Part shown: piece by piece, positions 1 to 7,551 of the stretch
Numbering within the stretch: position 1 is the stretch's first letter
Layout: each line of letters starts with the position of its first letter
Assembly (NCBI GenBank): GCA_017460265.1
Contig: JAFUBJ010000292.1
Location: 1 to 9,118, forward strand
From: Atopobiaceae bacterium
GTDB lineage: Bacteria; Actinomycetota; Coriobacteriia; Coriobacteriales; Atopobiaceae
Length of the DNA: 9,118 bases
Reading direction: 5' to 3'
Program-made: the position numbers and the translations under genes
Notes under the pieces: model-generated
Seen by the model: the letters and a program-made list of their open reading frames with translations, nothing else
Database searches by the model: none
Told to the model about the DNA's origin: nothing

Positions 1-9
1 CTCTCTTTC

Positions 10-54
10 TTGGTCAAAGACGTACATTGCGCATACTTTTCTGACTTTGACCAA
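10..54. promoter_or_regulatory. Candidate operator: perfect 10-bp inverted repeat upstream of the PTS gene
   Basis: TTGGTCAAAG (10-19) is exactly mirrored by CTTTGACCAA (45-54), with 25 bp between the arms. The surrounding AT-rich leader contains further TTGAC/GTCAA words (72-76, 112-116, 118-122), and TGACTTTGACC near 42-52 resembles TTGACTTTGTC at 72-82, which overlaps the promoter. Repeated half-sites upstream of and across a promoter are typical of binding by a dimeric regulator. Which regulator binds is unknown, and no DNA-binding protein gene lies in this window. The arms are too far apart to be a convincing terminator for an upstream gene. Confidence 0.5.
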
Positions 55-71
55 TTTCTTTAGAAAACTGC

Positions 72-100
72 TTGACTTTGTCTGTTTCACTCAGTAATTT
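72..100 (+). promoter_or_regulatory. Sigma-70-type promoter for the PTS gene
   Basis: TTGACT (72-77) matches the -35 consensus at five of six positions. TAATTT (95-100) is a reasonable -10, and the spacer is exactly 17 bp. Transcription would begin near 107, giving a leader of about 50 nt before the ATG at 157. The -35 lies in the second copy of a TTGAC-containing repeat, so a regulator bound there would block RNA polymerase. Confidence 0.6.
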
Positions 101-156
101 GGTCTTAGTTAGTCAATGTCAAACAAAGTTGTTCATCTGGAAAGGAGTCCGCAGTA

Positions 157-2121
157 ATGAAGATCACCGACTTGCTCAAGCCTGAGGGCATCAAGATAGG
201 CGCCTCGGCAAAGTCCCAGATGGAGGCCATCGACCAACTCGTGGCGCTCCAAGACGCGAGCGACAACATCAATGATGCTGCCGCCTACAAGGAGGGCATC
301 CTCGCCCGCGAGGCTGAGTTCTCCACCGCGGTGGGTGACGGCATCGCCATCCCGCACGCCAAGGTGGCTGCGGTCAAGAGGCCCGGCCTGGCCGCCATGA
401 CCGTGCCGGGCGGCGTCGAGTGGAACGCGCCCGACGACCAGCCGGCGGACCTCATGTTCATGATCGCCGCCCCCGAGGGCGAGGCCAACACGCACCTCGA
501 GATGCTCGCAAAGCTCTCCGCGCTGCTCATGCACTCTGACTTTGCCAACGCCCTGCGCCGCGCATACGACGCCGATGAGTTCCTGCAGATCATCGACGAG
601 GCTGAGGCCGCTCGCGACCTGGAAACCGCGCAGAAGCAGGTGGCCGAGGTGGAGGCACGCGCCGCGAGCGACGACGGCTGGCCCAAGATCCTGGCCATCA
701 CCGCCTGCCCGACCGGCATCGCGCACACCTACATGGCCGCAGAGAACCTGGAACAGAAGGCTGCCGAGATGGGCATCAAGCTCAAGGCCGAGACCCAAGG
801 CTCGGCAGGCGCCAAGAACGTCCTGACCGCCGAGGAGATCGCCCACTGCGAGGGCATCATCATCGCCGCCGACAAGAACGTCGACCGCGCCCGCTTCGCC
901 GGCAAGCAGGTCTACAGCACAAGCGTGTCCGCTGGCATCAACGACCCCGAGCGCCTCATCAACATCATCCTCAACCACGAGGCCATCGTGCAGGAGGGAA
1001 CAGCTCCCACAACAGGGGTAGCCACATCAGAAGGCGAGACGATCGGCTCCCAGATCTACACGCACCTCATGAACGGCGTCTCCCACATGCTGCCCTTCGT
1101 CATCGGCGGCGGCATCCTCACCGCCCTGGCCTTCTTGGTGGATGGTGCAGGCATGGGCACCTCAGCCTATGGCTCGTCCACGGCCCTTGCCGCCTTCTTC
1201 AAGAAGATCGGCGAGGAGGGCTTCGGCATGATGCTGCCCATCCTCGCGGGCTACATCGCCATGTCCATCGCGGACCGCCCGGGCCTTGCCCCCGGCGTCG
1301 TCGGTGGCCTCATGGCCAAGAGCGGCATCAACCTGGCCTTCCTGGCCACCGCGCCTAACTTCGACTCAAGTGTCTGCGTCTCTGGTGGCTTCCTCGCGGC
1401 GCTCGCGGCTGGCTTCATCGGCGGCTACCTCACCCTCTACATCGAGAAGCTCTGTGACCACCTGCCCGATGCGCTTGAGGGCATCAAGCCCATCCTGCTC
1501 TATCCGGTGCTGGGCGTGCTGGCCACTGGTGGTGCCATGTACGTGCTCAACCCCGCCTTTGGTGCCGTCAACACGGCCATGAACAGCTGGCTCGGCAGCA
1601 TGCAGGGTGCCAACATCGTCCTGCTCGGCGCCATCGTGGCCGGCATGCAGTCCACCGACTTCGGAGGTCCCATCAACAAGGCCTCCTACGTCTTCTCCAC
1701 CGGCCTGCTCGCCGATGCCGCACTCGGCTCGCAGGGCCAGATGGTCATGGCCGCCTGCATGGCCGGCGGCATGGTCCCGCCCATCCTGATCGCCCTCTCC
1801 ACCACCCACTTCAAGAACCGCTGGAGCAAGGCCGACCGCGATGCCGGCTTGGTCAACTACCTCATGGGCCTGTCCTTCATCTCCGAGGGCGCCATCCCCT
1901 TCGCGGCCTCCGACCCCGGCCACGTGATCCCCAGCTGCATCGTGGGATCGGCCATCGCCGGCGCGCTCTCGGCCTTCTTCGGCTGCTACAGCCCCGCCCC
2001 GCACGGCGGTGCCTGGGTCATCGCCGTCATCGGCAACCCCGTGCTGTGGCTGGCCTCAATCCTCATCGGCTCCGCGGTGGGTGCGGTCATTCTCTCCCTG
2101 TGGAAGAAGCCCATCGAGTAG
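157..2121 (+). CDS. PTS fructose-family permease, fused EIIA-EIIB-EIIC (654 aa)
   Basis: This is a membrane sugar transporter that phosphorylates its substrate during uptake, passing phosphate from HPr through EIIA and EIIB. Domain order is A-B-C. EIIA covers about residues 1-150, with phosphoryl histidine H67 in GIAIPHAK. EIIB covers about 176-275, with phosphocysteine C184 in ITACPTGIAHT, a signature of the fructose type. After a short polar linker the EIIC membrane domain covers about 300-650. It shows GVSHMLPFVIGGGILTA, DRPGLAPG, STDFGGPINKASY, FISEGAIPFAASDP and PHGG, all characteristic of this family. Length is normal for an intact three-domain protein. The ATG at 157 is set by AAAGGAG at 141-147. 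No 1-phosphofructokinase or DeoR-type regulator adjoins it, unlike usual fructose operons, so the substrate may be a different sugar; mannosylglycerate permeases have the same architecture. Family is secure, substrate is not. Confidence 0.93.
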   Translation: MKITDLLKPEGIKIGASAKSQMEAIDQLVALQDASDNINDAAAYKEGILAREAEFSTAVGDGIAIPHAKVAAVKRPGLAAMTVPGGVEWNAPDDQPADLMFMIAAPEGEANTHLEMLAKLSALLMHSDFANALRRAYDADEFLQIIDEAEAARDLETAQKQVAEVEARAASDDGWPKILAITACPTGIAHTYMAAENLEQKAAEMGIKLKAETQGSAGAKNVLTAEEIAHCEGIIIAADKNVDRARFAGKQVYSTSVSAGINDPERLINIILNHEAIVQEGTAPTTGVATSEGETIGSQIYTHLMNGVSHMLPFVIGGGILTALAFLVDGAGMGTSAYGSSTALAAFFKKIGEEGFGMMLPILAGYIAMSIADRPGLAPGVVGGLMAKSGINLAFLATAPNFDSSVCVSGGFLAALAAGFIGGYLTLYIEKLCDHLPDALEGIKPILLYPVLGVLATGGAMYVLNPAFGAVNTAMNSWLGSMQGANIVLLGAIVAGMQSTDFGGPINKASYVFSTGLLADAALGSQGQMVMAACMAGGMVPPILIALSTTHFKNRWSKADRDAGLVNYLMGLSFISEGAIPFAASDPGHVIPSCIVGSAIAGALSAFFGCYSPAPHGGAWVIAVIGNPVLWLASILIGSAVGAVILSLWKKPIE

Positions 2122-2134
2122 CCCCCTTCCTGCC

Positions 2135-2162
2135 GTCCGGGGCGTCCTGCAGCGCCCCGGAC
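2135..2162 (+). terminator. GC-rich hairpin after the PTS gene (terminator or processing hairpin)
   Basis: GTCCGGGGCG (2135-2144) and CGCCCCGGAC (2153-2162) form a perfect 10-bp stem with an 8-nt loop. It starts 13 bp after the PTS stop codon. No run of T follows (ACTTCCTCATCC), so it may be a weak terminator or a 3'-end-stabilising structure that lowers expression of the dehydrogenase genes relative to the permease. I see no clear promoter between it and the next start at 2216, which favours read-through. Confidence 0.55.
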
Positions 2163-2215
2163 ACTTCCTCATCCCACCTGTAATCGTTTGTGCATCTTCG
2201 CAAAGGAGCGTCACC

Positions 2216-3220
2216 ATGTCAGACCAGACCACTGCCACCACCGCACCGCAGCTCAATTGGGGCGTCATCGGCTGCGGCTTCATCGCCAACGAGATGGCCC
2301 AGACGCTTGCCCTCAAGGGCCGTGCGTTCTCGGGCGTTGCTAGCCGCACTCTAGAGGAGGCCGCCGCCTTCGCCGAGAGGCACGGCGTCGCCAAGGCCTA
2401 CGCAAGCGTCGACGACATGCTCGCGGACCCCAATATCGACGCCGTCTATGTCGCCACCCCGCACAACACCCACATCACCTACCTGCGCAGTGCACTTGCG
2501 GCCGGCAAGCATGTGGTGAGCGAGAAGGCCATCACGCTCAACACCGCCGAGCTGTCTGAGGCCAACCGCATCGCCCGCGAGCACGGCGTGGTGCTCATGG
2601 ACGCCAACACCATCCTGCATATGCCGCTCTTCAAGGAGCTGGTGCGCCGCGTACAGGCTGGCGACTTTGGCCCCGTCAACCTGATCCAGGAGAACTTCGG
2701 CAGCTACAAGGAGTTTGATGAGCGCAACCGCTTCTTCAACATCAACTTGGCAGGTGGCTCCATGCTCGACATAGGCGTCTATGCCCTCACGCTCATGCGC
2801 CTCTTCATGGAGAGCGCGCCCAACGAGCACCTATCGATGATGAACCCCGCCCCCACCGGCGTCGACCTCACCAGCGGCCTATTGCTACGCAACGCCGAGG
2901 GACAGATGGGCGTCATCTCTCTCAGCAGCCACTCCAAGCAGCCCAAGCGCGCCGTAATCAGTGCCGACAAGGCCTACATCGAGGTCATGGAGTACCCGCG
3001 CGCCGACGAGGCCACCATCGTGTGGACCGAGACAGGCAAGACGGAGACGGTGCTCGCCGGCGAGCGTCGCCTGGCTTTGTGCTATGTGCTGGAGGACCTC
3101 GAGGCCGCCGTGGCCGGCGACGAGGACGTGCTCGGCCTCATGCAGGTCACCGTGGACGTCATGCGCCTGATGACCACCTTCCGCTACGACTGGAACCTCT
3201 ACTACCCCGAGGAGCAGTAG
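2216..3220 (+). CDS. Gfo/Idh/MocA-family NAD(P)-dependent oxidoreductase, copy 1 (334 aa)
   Basis: This is a cytoplasmic dehydrogenase, probably acting on a sugar, sugar derivative or related polyol. The N-terminal Rossmann fold shows GVIGCGFIANEMA (residues 16-28), the nucleotide-binding glycine motif. ATPHNTH (80-86) and SEKAIT, with the conserved lysine K104, match the family's catalytic EKP-type motif. The C-terminal alpha/beta domain contains GGSMLDIGVY (180-189). The tyrosine at the end, Y189, is typical of the dimeric dihydrodiol dehydrogenase/xylose dehydrogenase branch, where other members carry histidine. The start is the ATG at 2216, preceded by AAAGGAG at 2202-2208; the frame stays open further upstream but overlaps the PTS gene. 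It lies 95 bp after the permease and 60 bp before a close paralogue, probably one transcript. The exact substrate is unknown. Confidence 0.88.
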   Translation: MSDQTTATTAPQLNWGVIGCGFIANEMAQTLALKGRAFSGVASRTLEEAAAFAERHGVAKAYASVDDMLADPNIDAVYVATPHNTHITYLRSALAAGKHVVSEKAITLNTAELSEANRIAREHGVVLMDANTILHMPLFKELVRRVQAGDFGPVNLIQENFGSYKEFDERNRFFNINLAGGSMLDIGVYALTLMRLFMESAPNEHLSMMNPAPTGVDLTSGLLLRNAEGQMGVISLSSHSKQPKRAVISADKAYIEVMEYPRADEATIVWTETGKTETVLAGERRLALCYVLEDLEAAVAGDEDVLGLMQVTVDVMRLMTTFRYDWNLYYPEEQ

Positions 3221-3280
3221 GCACGGCAGAGCCTGCCGCCACACCCAAGACCACCCCTTCATGACCGCAAGGAGCATCAC

Positions 3281-4288
3281 ATGTCAGACCAGACCATCAC
3301 CATCGGCACCGCGCCGCAACTGCGCTGGGGCGTGCTGGGCTGCGGCCTCATCGCCAACGAGATGGCGCAGGCGCTTGAATTGCAGGGCCGTACCATCGAC
3401 GCCGTGGCCAACCGAACCTATGACAAGGCCATCGCCTACGCCAAGCGATACGGCATCCCTAAGGTCTACCGCACAGATGAGGAGCTATTTGCCGACCCCG
3501 ACATCGACGCTGTCTATATAACGACGCCGCACAACACCCACATCGGCTACCTGCGCCGCGCACTCGCCGCCGGCAAGCACGTGATGTGCGAGAAGGCCAT
3601 CACGCTCAACACCGCCGAGCTTGCCGAGGCCAACCAATTGGCCGCCGAGCACGGGGTGGTGCTCATGGACGCCTGCACCATCCTCCACATGCCCCTCTTC
3701 AAGGAGCTCCTGCGACGCATGCGGGCGGGAGACTTTGGCATCGTCAACCTGATCCAGGAGAACTTCGGTAGCTACAAGGTCTACGACGAGCGCAACCGCT
3801 TCTTCAACCCGCGCCTAGCCGGTGGCGCCATGCTTGACATCGGCGTCTACTCCCTCACGCTCATGCACCTCTTCATGCAGAGCGCCCCGACTGAGCACCT
3901 CTCCCTGATGAACCCCGCCCCCACCGGTGTGGACATGACCAGCGGCCTCTTGCTGCGAAACGCGCAAGGCCAGATGGGCGTGATCTCGCTATCTCTGCAC
4001 TCCAAGCAGCCCAAGCGTGCCGTAATCAGCGCCGACAAGGCCTACATCGAGATCATGGAGTACCCGCGCGCCGACGAGGCCACCATCGTGTGGACCGAGA
4101 CGGGTGAGGCGCAGACCGTGCGCGCCGGCGAGCGGCGCCTGGCCCTGTGCTACGTGTTGGCAGACCTCGAGGCTGCCGTTGCAGGTGATGCCGAAGCCCT
4201 CGCGCAGATGCAGACCACAGTGGACGTGATGCGTATGATGACCACCTTCCGTTACGACTGGGGCTTCTACTACCCCGAAGAGCAGTAG
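3281..4288 (+). CDS. Gfo/Idh/MocA-family NAD(P)-dependent oxidoreductase, copy 2 (335 aa)
   Basis: This is a paralogue of the preceding gene with the same layout: Rossmann motif GVLGCGLIANEMA, TTPHNTH, CEKAIT with the conserved lysine at about residue 105, and GGAMLDIGVY ending in the presumed catalytic tyrosine. By eye the two proteins are roughly three-quarters identical. Divergence is concentrated in the nucleotide-binding half (about 60 percent identity), while the C-terminal two thirds are over 80 percent identical, with nearly identical DNA around 2935-3020 and 4001-4086. AAGGAG at 3269-3274 sets the ATG at 3281. The pair arose by tandem duplication. They may form a heteromer or catalyse successive oxidation and reduction steps on one substrate, but that is inference. 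Confidence 0.88.
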   Translation: MSDQTITIGTAPQLRWGVLGCGLIANEMAQALELQGRTIDAVANRTYDKAIAYAKRYGIPKVYRTDEELFADPDIDAVYITTPHNTHIGYLRRALAAGKHVMCEKAITLNTAELAEANQLAAEHGVVLMDACTILHMPLFKELLRRMRAGDFGIVNLIQENFGSYKVYDERNRFFNPRLAGGAMLDIGVYSLTLMHLFMQSAPTEHLSLMNPAPTGVDMTSGLLLRNAQGQMGVISLSLHSKQPKRAVISADKAYIEIMEYPRADEATIVWTETGEAQTVRAGERRLALCYVLADLEAAVAGDAEALAQMQTTVDVMRMMTTFRYDWGFYYPEEQ

Positions 4289-4297
4289 AAATGCTAC

Positions 4298-4338
4298 GAG
4301 GGGCGGGAAGGGCACTTTGCCTGTGCCCCTCGCCCCTC
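4298..4338 (+). terminator. Long GC-rich hairpin after the second oxidoreductase
   Basis: GAGGGGC (4298-4304) pairs with GCCCCTC (4332-4338), and the inner GGGCAC/TGTGCCC segments extend the stem with a bulge around a short loop near TTTGCC. It starts 10 bp after the stop codon. There is no clear T-run (ATGTTGC follows), so strength is uncertain. It separates the dehydrogenase pair from the EIIB-ROK gene, which is preceded by a -10-like TAAGAT at 4421-4426 but no good -35. Confidence 0.5.
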
Positions 4339-4451
4339 ATGTTGCAACGGAACCCCGTTTGAGTGGCTGATACGCCTGTTGTCGACGGCCAAGAAACGCG
4401 GAGCAGGCGAGACATTAGCATAAGATGCACTATCTCATGAGAGGAGTTCCG

Positions 4452-5906
4452 ATGAGCACCCTTGGCCAGAGTTTTCGCGCACATGTTCTTGCCACGTCCA
4501 TCCCCGGCTGCACCATCAAGCAGCTTGACGACGAGCACATCTCCCTCACGACCGAGCACGCCACGGGCGCGGTCAACTTCTACGACTTTGGCGAGGGCAT
4601 GCCCGAGATTGTGGAGCTCTCCATCGTGGACCCCGACTGTCCCGACGAGCCGAAGTTTTTCCTGCACTTCGAACTGGACGACGAGGCCCGCGCCGAGGAG
4701 CTCTTCGCCGAGATGGTCGGCGAGCTGCAGCAACGGGATCGCTTTGACACCACGCGCGTGCTGCTGTGCTGCACGGCAGGACTCACTACCACGATGTTTG
4801 CCAACAAGCTCCAAGAGGCCGCCAAGACCCTCTCGCTCGACTACTCATTCGAGGCGGTTCCCCTCGAGCAGGCCAAGGCGGAAGGCGGCAGCTACGATGC
4901 CATTCTGCTGGCACCACAGGTGGGCTACCAGCGCAAGGCGGTGGCCGACACATGGCCCGACGTGGCAGTCGTGCAGATTCCCACCAAGATCTTTGCCTCC
5001 TACGACGCGGGCGCCTGCCTCAAGATGGTCATGCACATGCTGTCGGACAACACTGTCTTTCCTCGCGACGACGAAGACAACCTGCGCGTGGTCCGAGACC
5101 TGCGCAACGACAAGTGCATCATGGTCATCACCTGCGTGAGTCGGCCCAAGAACGGCTGGACCGGCTGGCGCATCTACCGACACGGCGAGATTGTGGCCCA
5201 TGGCTGGGTGACCAAGACCCACCCCGACTGGCGCGACATCGAGGACCTCATTGCCACCATCCCCATGCAGGGCTATCAGGTGAGCGACCTCGACGCCATC
5301 GGCATCGCCGTGCCAGGCGTGGTCAACCGCGGATCGATTGCCTTTAGCGGCCACGACGGCTATGGCGACTATGAGCTGGGCCGCATCCTCTCAGAGAAGT
5401 ACGGTGTCAAAGTCTTTGTGGACAACAACGCCAACGCGGCTGCCGTGGGCTGCTACATGAGCCAAGACGAGTATGACACCGTCGTGCTGCACACCCAACA
5501 GACGGGCTACCCCGTGGGCGGACAAGGCGTGGTGGTGGACGGACACCTAGCCAAGGGGCGGAGCAACTTTGCCGGTGAGCTTGACCCGCTCTGTACCGCG
5601 CTCTTTGGCAAAGAGCGCGCGCACGATCCCGAACGCGCCTGGACCCCCGAAGGCATGCGCGACATCGTGAGCCGTCAGCTTGCCGCAAGCATCTCAATCG
5701 TAGCCCCCGATGCCATCTACGTGGCGGTCGACCTGATCTACGACATGGATACCCTGCGCGACGACATCGCCCGCTTCTTCGGCAGGCGGGCAGGGTTTAT
5801 CCCCGACCTCGTGAAGGTGGCCGACTACCGCGAGCTCATCATGCTGGGCGAGCTGGCCCTTTGCCTGCAGAAGCTGCACAACCCGCGTCCGCACCGCAAG
5901 CACTAG
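4452..5906 (+). CDS. Fusion of a PTS EIIB (lactose/cellobiose-type) domain with a degenerate ROK domain (484 aa)
   Basis: Three parts are visible. Residues 1-100 form a small acidic domain I do not recognise. Residues 102-205 resemble EIIB of the lactose/cellobiose family: VLLCCTAGLTT with C107 at the phosphocysteine position, then YDAILLAPQVGYQRKAV and VVQIPTKIFASYDAGACLKMV. Residues 221-484 resemble a ROK fold: GIAVPGVVNRG, VFVDNNANAAAVG and GQGVVVDGHLAKGRSNFAGELDPL. The usual N-terminal DxGGT phosphate-binding motif is replaced by ITCVSRPKNGWTG. N326 occupies the place of the catalytic aspartate in the ENDAN motif, and the zinc-binding CxCG cluster is missing. Kinase activity is therefore unlikely, and a sugar-sensing or regulatory role gated by PTS phosphorylation is an inference. 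No helix-turn-helix is apparent. The start at 4452 follows GAGGAG at 4440-4445; an ATG at 4425 in the same frame lacks a good ribosome binding site. Confidence 0.8.
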   Translation: MSTLGQSFRAHVLATSIPGCTIKQLDDEHISLTTEHATGAVNFYDFGEGMPEIVELSIVDPDCPDEPKFFLHFELDDEARAEELFAEMVGELQQRDRFDTTRVLLCCTAGLTTTMFANKLQEAAKTLSLDYSFEAVPLEQAKAEGGSYDAILLAPQVGYQRKAVADTWPDVAVVQIPTKIFASYDAGACLKMVMHMLSDNTVFPRDDEDNLRVVRDLRNDKCIMVITCVSRPKNGWTGWRIYRHGEIVAHGWVTKTHPDWRDIEDLIATIPMQGYQVSDLDAIGIAVPGVVNRGSIAFSGHDGYGDYELGRILSEKYGVKVFVDNNANAAAVGCYMSQDEYDTVVLHTQQTGYPVGGQGVVVDGHLAKGRSNFAGELDPLCTALFGKERAHDPERAWTPEGMRDIVSRQLAASISIVAPDAIYVAVDLIYDMDTLRDDIARFFGRRAGFIPDLVKVADYRELIMLGELALCLQKLHNPRPHRKH

Positions 5907-5961
5907 CAAGGACGCATCCGTCCCGAAGCGTGCTCACACACCGACACGTGCCCTAGACGAA

Positions 5962-5994
5962 GGGGCAGCCACCGATACCTCCGGTGGCTGCCCC
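5962..5994. terminator. Bidirectional terminator between converging genes
   Basis: GGGGCAGCCACCG (5962-5974) and CGGTGGCTGCCCC (5982-5994) form a perfect 13-bp stem with a 7-nt loop. TCCTTCT follows on the plus side and TTCGTCT on the minus side. It lies between the stop codon of the EIIB-ROK gene at 5906 and the stop codon of the opposing treC-like gene at 6023, so it probably ends transcription from both. Confidence 0.8.
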
Positions 5995-6022
5995 TCCTTC
6001 TAGTGTTTGCTATCGACAGTCG

Positions 6023-7430
6023 TTAGCGCCATATGTGGGCAACGCCTTCCCACGGATGCAGCACGCCCCCTGCCAACGGGTCGTCGTAGTTGCCTATCAG
6101 GACCTCCGCCCCCTCGACCGCCAGCGCCGGCTGCTCCTCGCCCGAGAAGTTGCACTGCACCACGATGCGCTCGTCACCCAGCGTACGCTCGTAGGCGATG
6201 ACCTTATCACTCGAGCTGTCCAAGAAGTGCACATCGCCCTCCTGGATAGTGGCACTCTCCTTGCGCAGCGCGATGAGCTGCTTGAAGAACGCGCGCACAG
6301 AGTGCGGGTCGGCCATCTCGGTCGCCGCATTGATGTGCGGATAGTTGCCCACCAGAGCCAGCCAGGGCTCGCCGGTGGTAAAGCCGCCGTTGGCGCTCAT
6401 GTCCCAGGCCATGGGCGTGCGGCCGTCATCGCGCGAGCGGGCATGCACGATGGCAAAGGCCTCCTCGGGCGTGTGTCCGCGCTCCTGCAGGATGCGGTAG
6501 TAGTTGAGCGACTCCACGTCGCGGTACTGGTCGATACTCGTGAAGTCGGTGATGGTCTGGCCCAGTTCCTCGCCCTGGTAGATGTAGGGCGTGCCTCGCA
6601 TAAGGTGGGTGCACAGCGGAAGCATCGTGCTCGACTCGTACCAGTAGTGCTCGGTGTCGCCAAAGCGCGAGTTGGGACGCGGCTGGTCATGGTTGGACCA
6701 GAAGAGCGAGTTCCAACCACCGCCCGCCGTAATCTGCTCCTGCCAAGTGCGGAAGAGCTCGCGCAGGGCCGTGATGTCGGCCGGCATGAGCTCCCACTTC
6801 TCGCCGCCCGGATAGTCGACCTTGAGGTGGTGGAAGTTGAAGACCATGGCCATCTCGTGGCTCTCAGGATTGGTGTAGCGGATGCAGCTTTCGAGCGAGG
6901 TGGCGCTCATCTCGCCTACTGTGACCAAGCCGTCGATGCCGCCACGCTGTACGAGGTCTTGCAGGTACTCGTGGATGTGTGGCCCGTCCGAGTAGAAGTG
7001 CTTGCCATCCGTCTCGTCGGAAGGCCAACCAGCTGGCTTGGAGACGAGGTTGACGACGTCAAAGCGGAAGGCCGAGACGCCCTTGTCCTGCCAGAAGCGC
7101 AGCACGTTGGCCAGCTCCTGCCGCACCACGGGATTGTCCCAATCGAGGTCGGCCTGGCTCTTGTCATACAGGTGCAGGTACCACTTGTTGAGGCTCGGCG
7201 CGTGGGCCCAGGCGTTGCCGCCAAACTTGCTCTCCCAGTTGGTGGGAGGCTCGCCAGGATTCTCGGCGGTGGCACCAGGCGCCGCATCTACAAACTTGTA
7301 GTACGCCAGATACGTGGGGTCGCCCGCGAGGGCTCGCTTGAACCAGACGTGCTCGGTGGAGGTGTGGTTGAACACCATGTCGAGCATCAGGCCGATGCCA
7401 CGGGCCTTGGCCTCGCGCTGCAAATTTGTG
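6023..7430 (-). pseudogene. treC: Trehalose-6-phosphate hydrolase (GH13), 5' end lost at an IS110 insertion
   Basis: TreC hydrolyses trehalose 6-phosphate, the product of PTS trehalose uptake, to glucose and glucose 6-phosphate. Counting from the TTG at 7423, about 466 residues remain. GH13 region I is DMVFNHTSTEH. The nucleophile is D122 in FRFDVVN, the acid/base is E171 in VTVGEMS, and the transition-state aspartate is D246 in WSNHDQPR. FYSDGPHIHEYLQDL and MVFNFHHLKVDYPGGEKW are distinctive for TreC against oligo-1,6-glucosidases. Compared with the roughly 550-residue family, about 90 N-terminal residues (first strands of the barrel) are missing. The frame runs V-D-T-N-L-Q-R-E up to the IS border, then hits a TAG inside the element at about 7436-7438. 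No ribosome binding site precedes any start. The missing part is not found beyond the element. With all catalytic residues but no N-terminus, it is almost certainly inactive. Confidence 0.85.
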
Positions 7431-7432
7431 TC

Positions 7433-7551
7433 AACCTATTTCTCAATGGGTTTTGCGAGTGGTTTCGGCGCTGGCGACGAATGCGCATGCTGACGCGCAG
7501 CCCCTGTATAATCGGAGCTGCAGCGGACGGCCAGGCATGGGTGGAATCAGG
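7433..7551 (-). other. IS110 right end (3' non-coding region)
   Basis: This is the 119-bp stretch between the recombinase stop codon and the right core. The last bases on the minus strand are ATAGGTT followed by the core GA (7439-7431), matching the RNA segment at 8845-8837. The TT next to the core supplies the first two bases of a -35 box when joined to the left end. TGCGC and GCGCA near 7479-7496 could form a weak 5-bp hairpin. I see no gene here. Confidence 0.7.

Noticed and set aside
2009..2215. Upstream in-frame ATG extending the first oxidoreductase by 69 residues
   Set aside because: The extension overlaps the 3' end of the PTS gene, would cross the hairpin at 2135-2162, and the ATG at 2216 has a strong AAAGGAG and starts just before the Rossmann motif, as in the paralogue.
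7406..7434. Outward promoter from the IS right end into the treC remnant
   Set aside because: TTGACA is formed at 7434-7429 by the element plus the flank, but no -10-like sequence lies 16 to 18 bp downstream.
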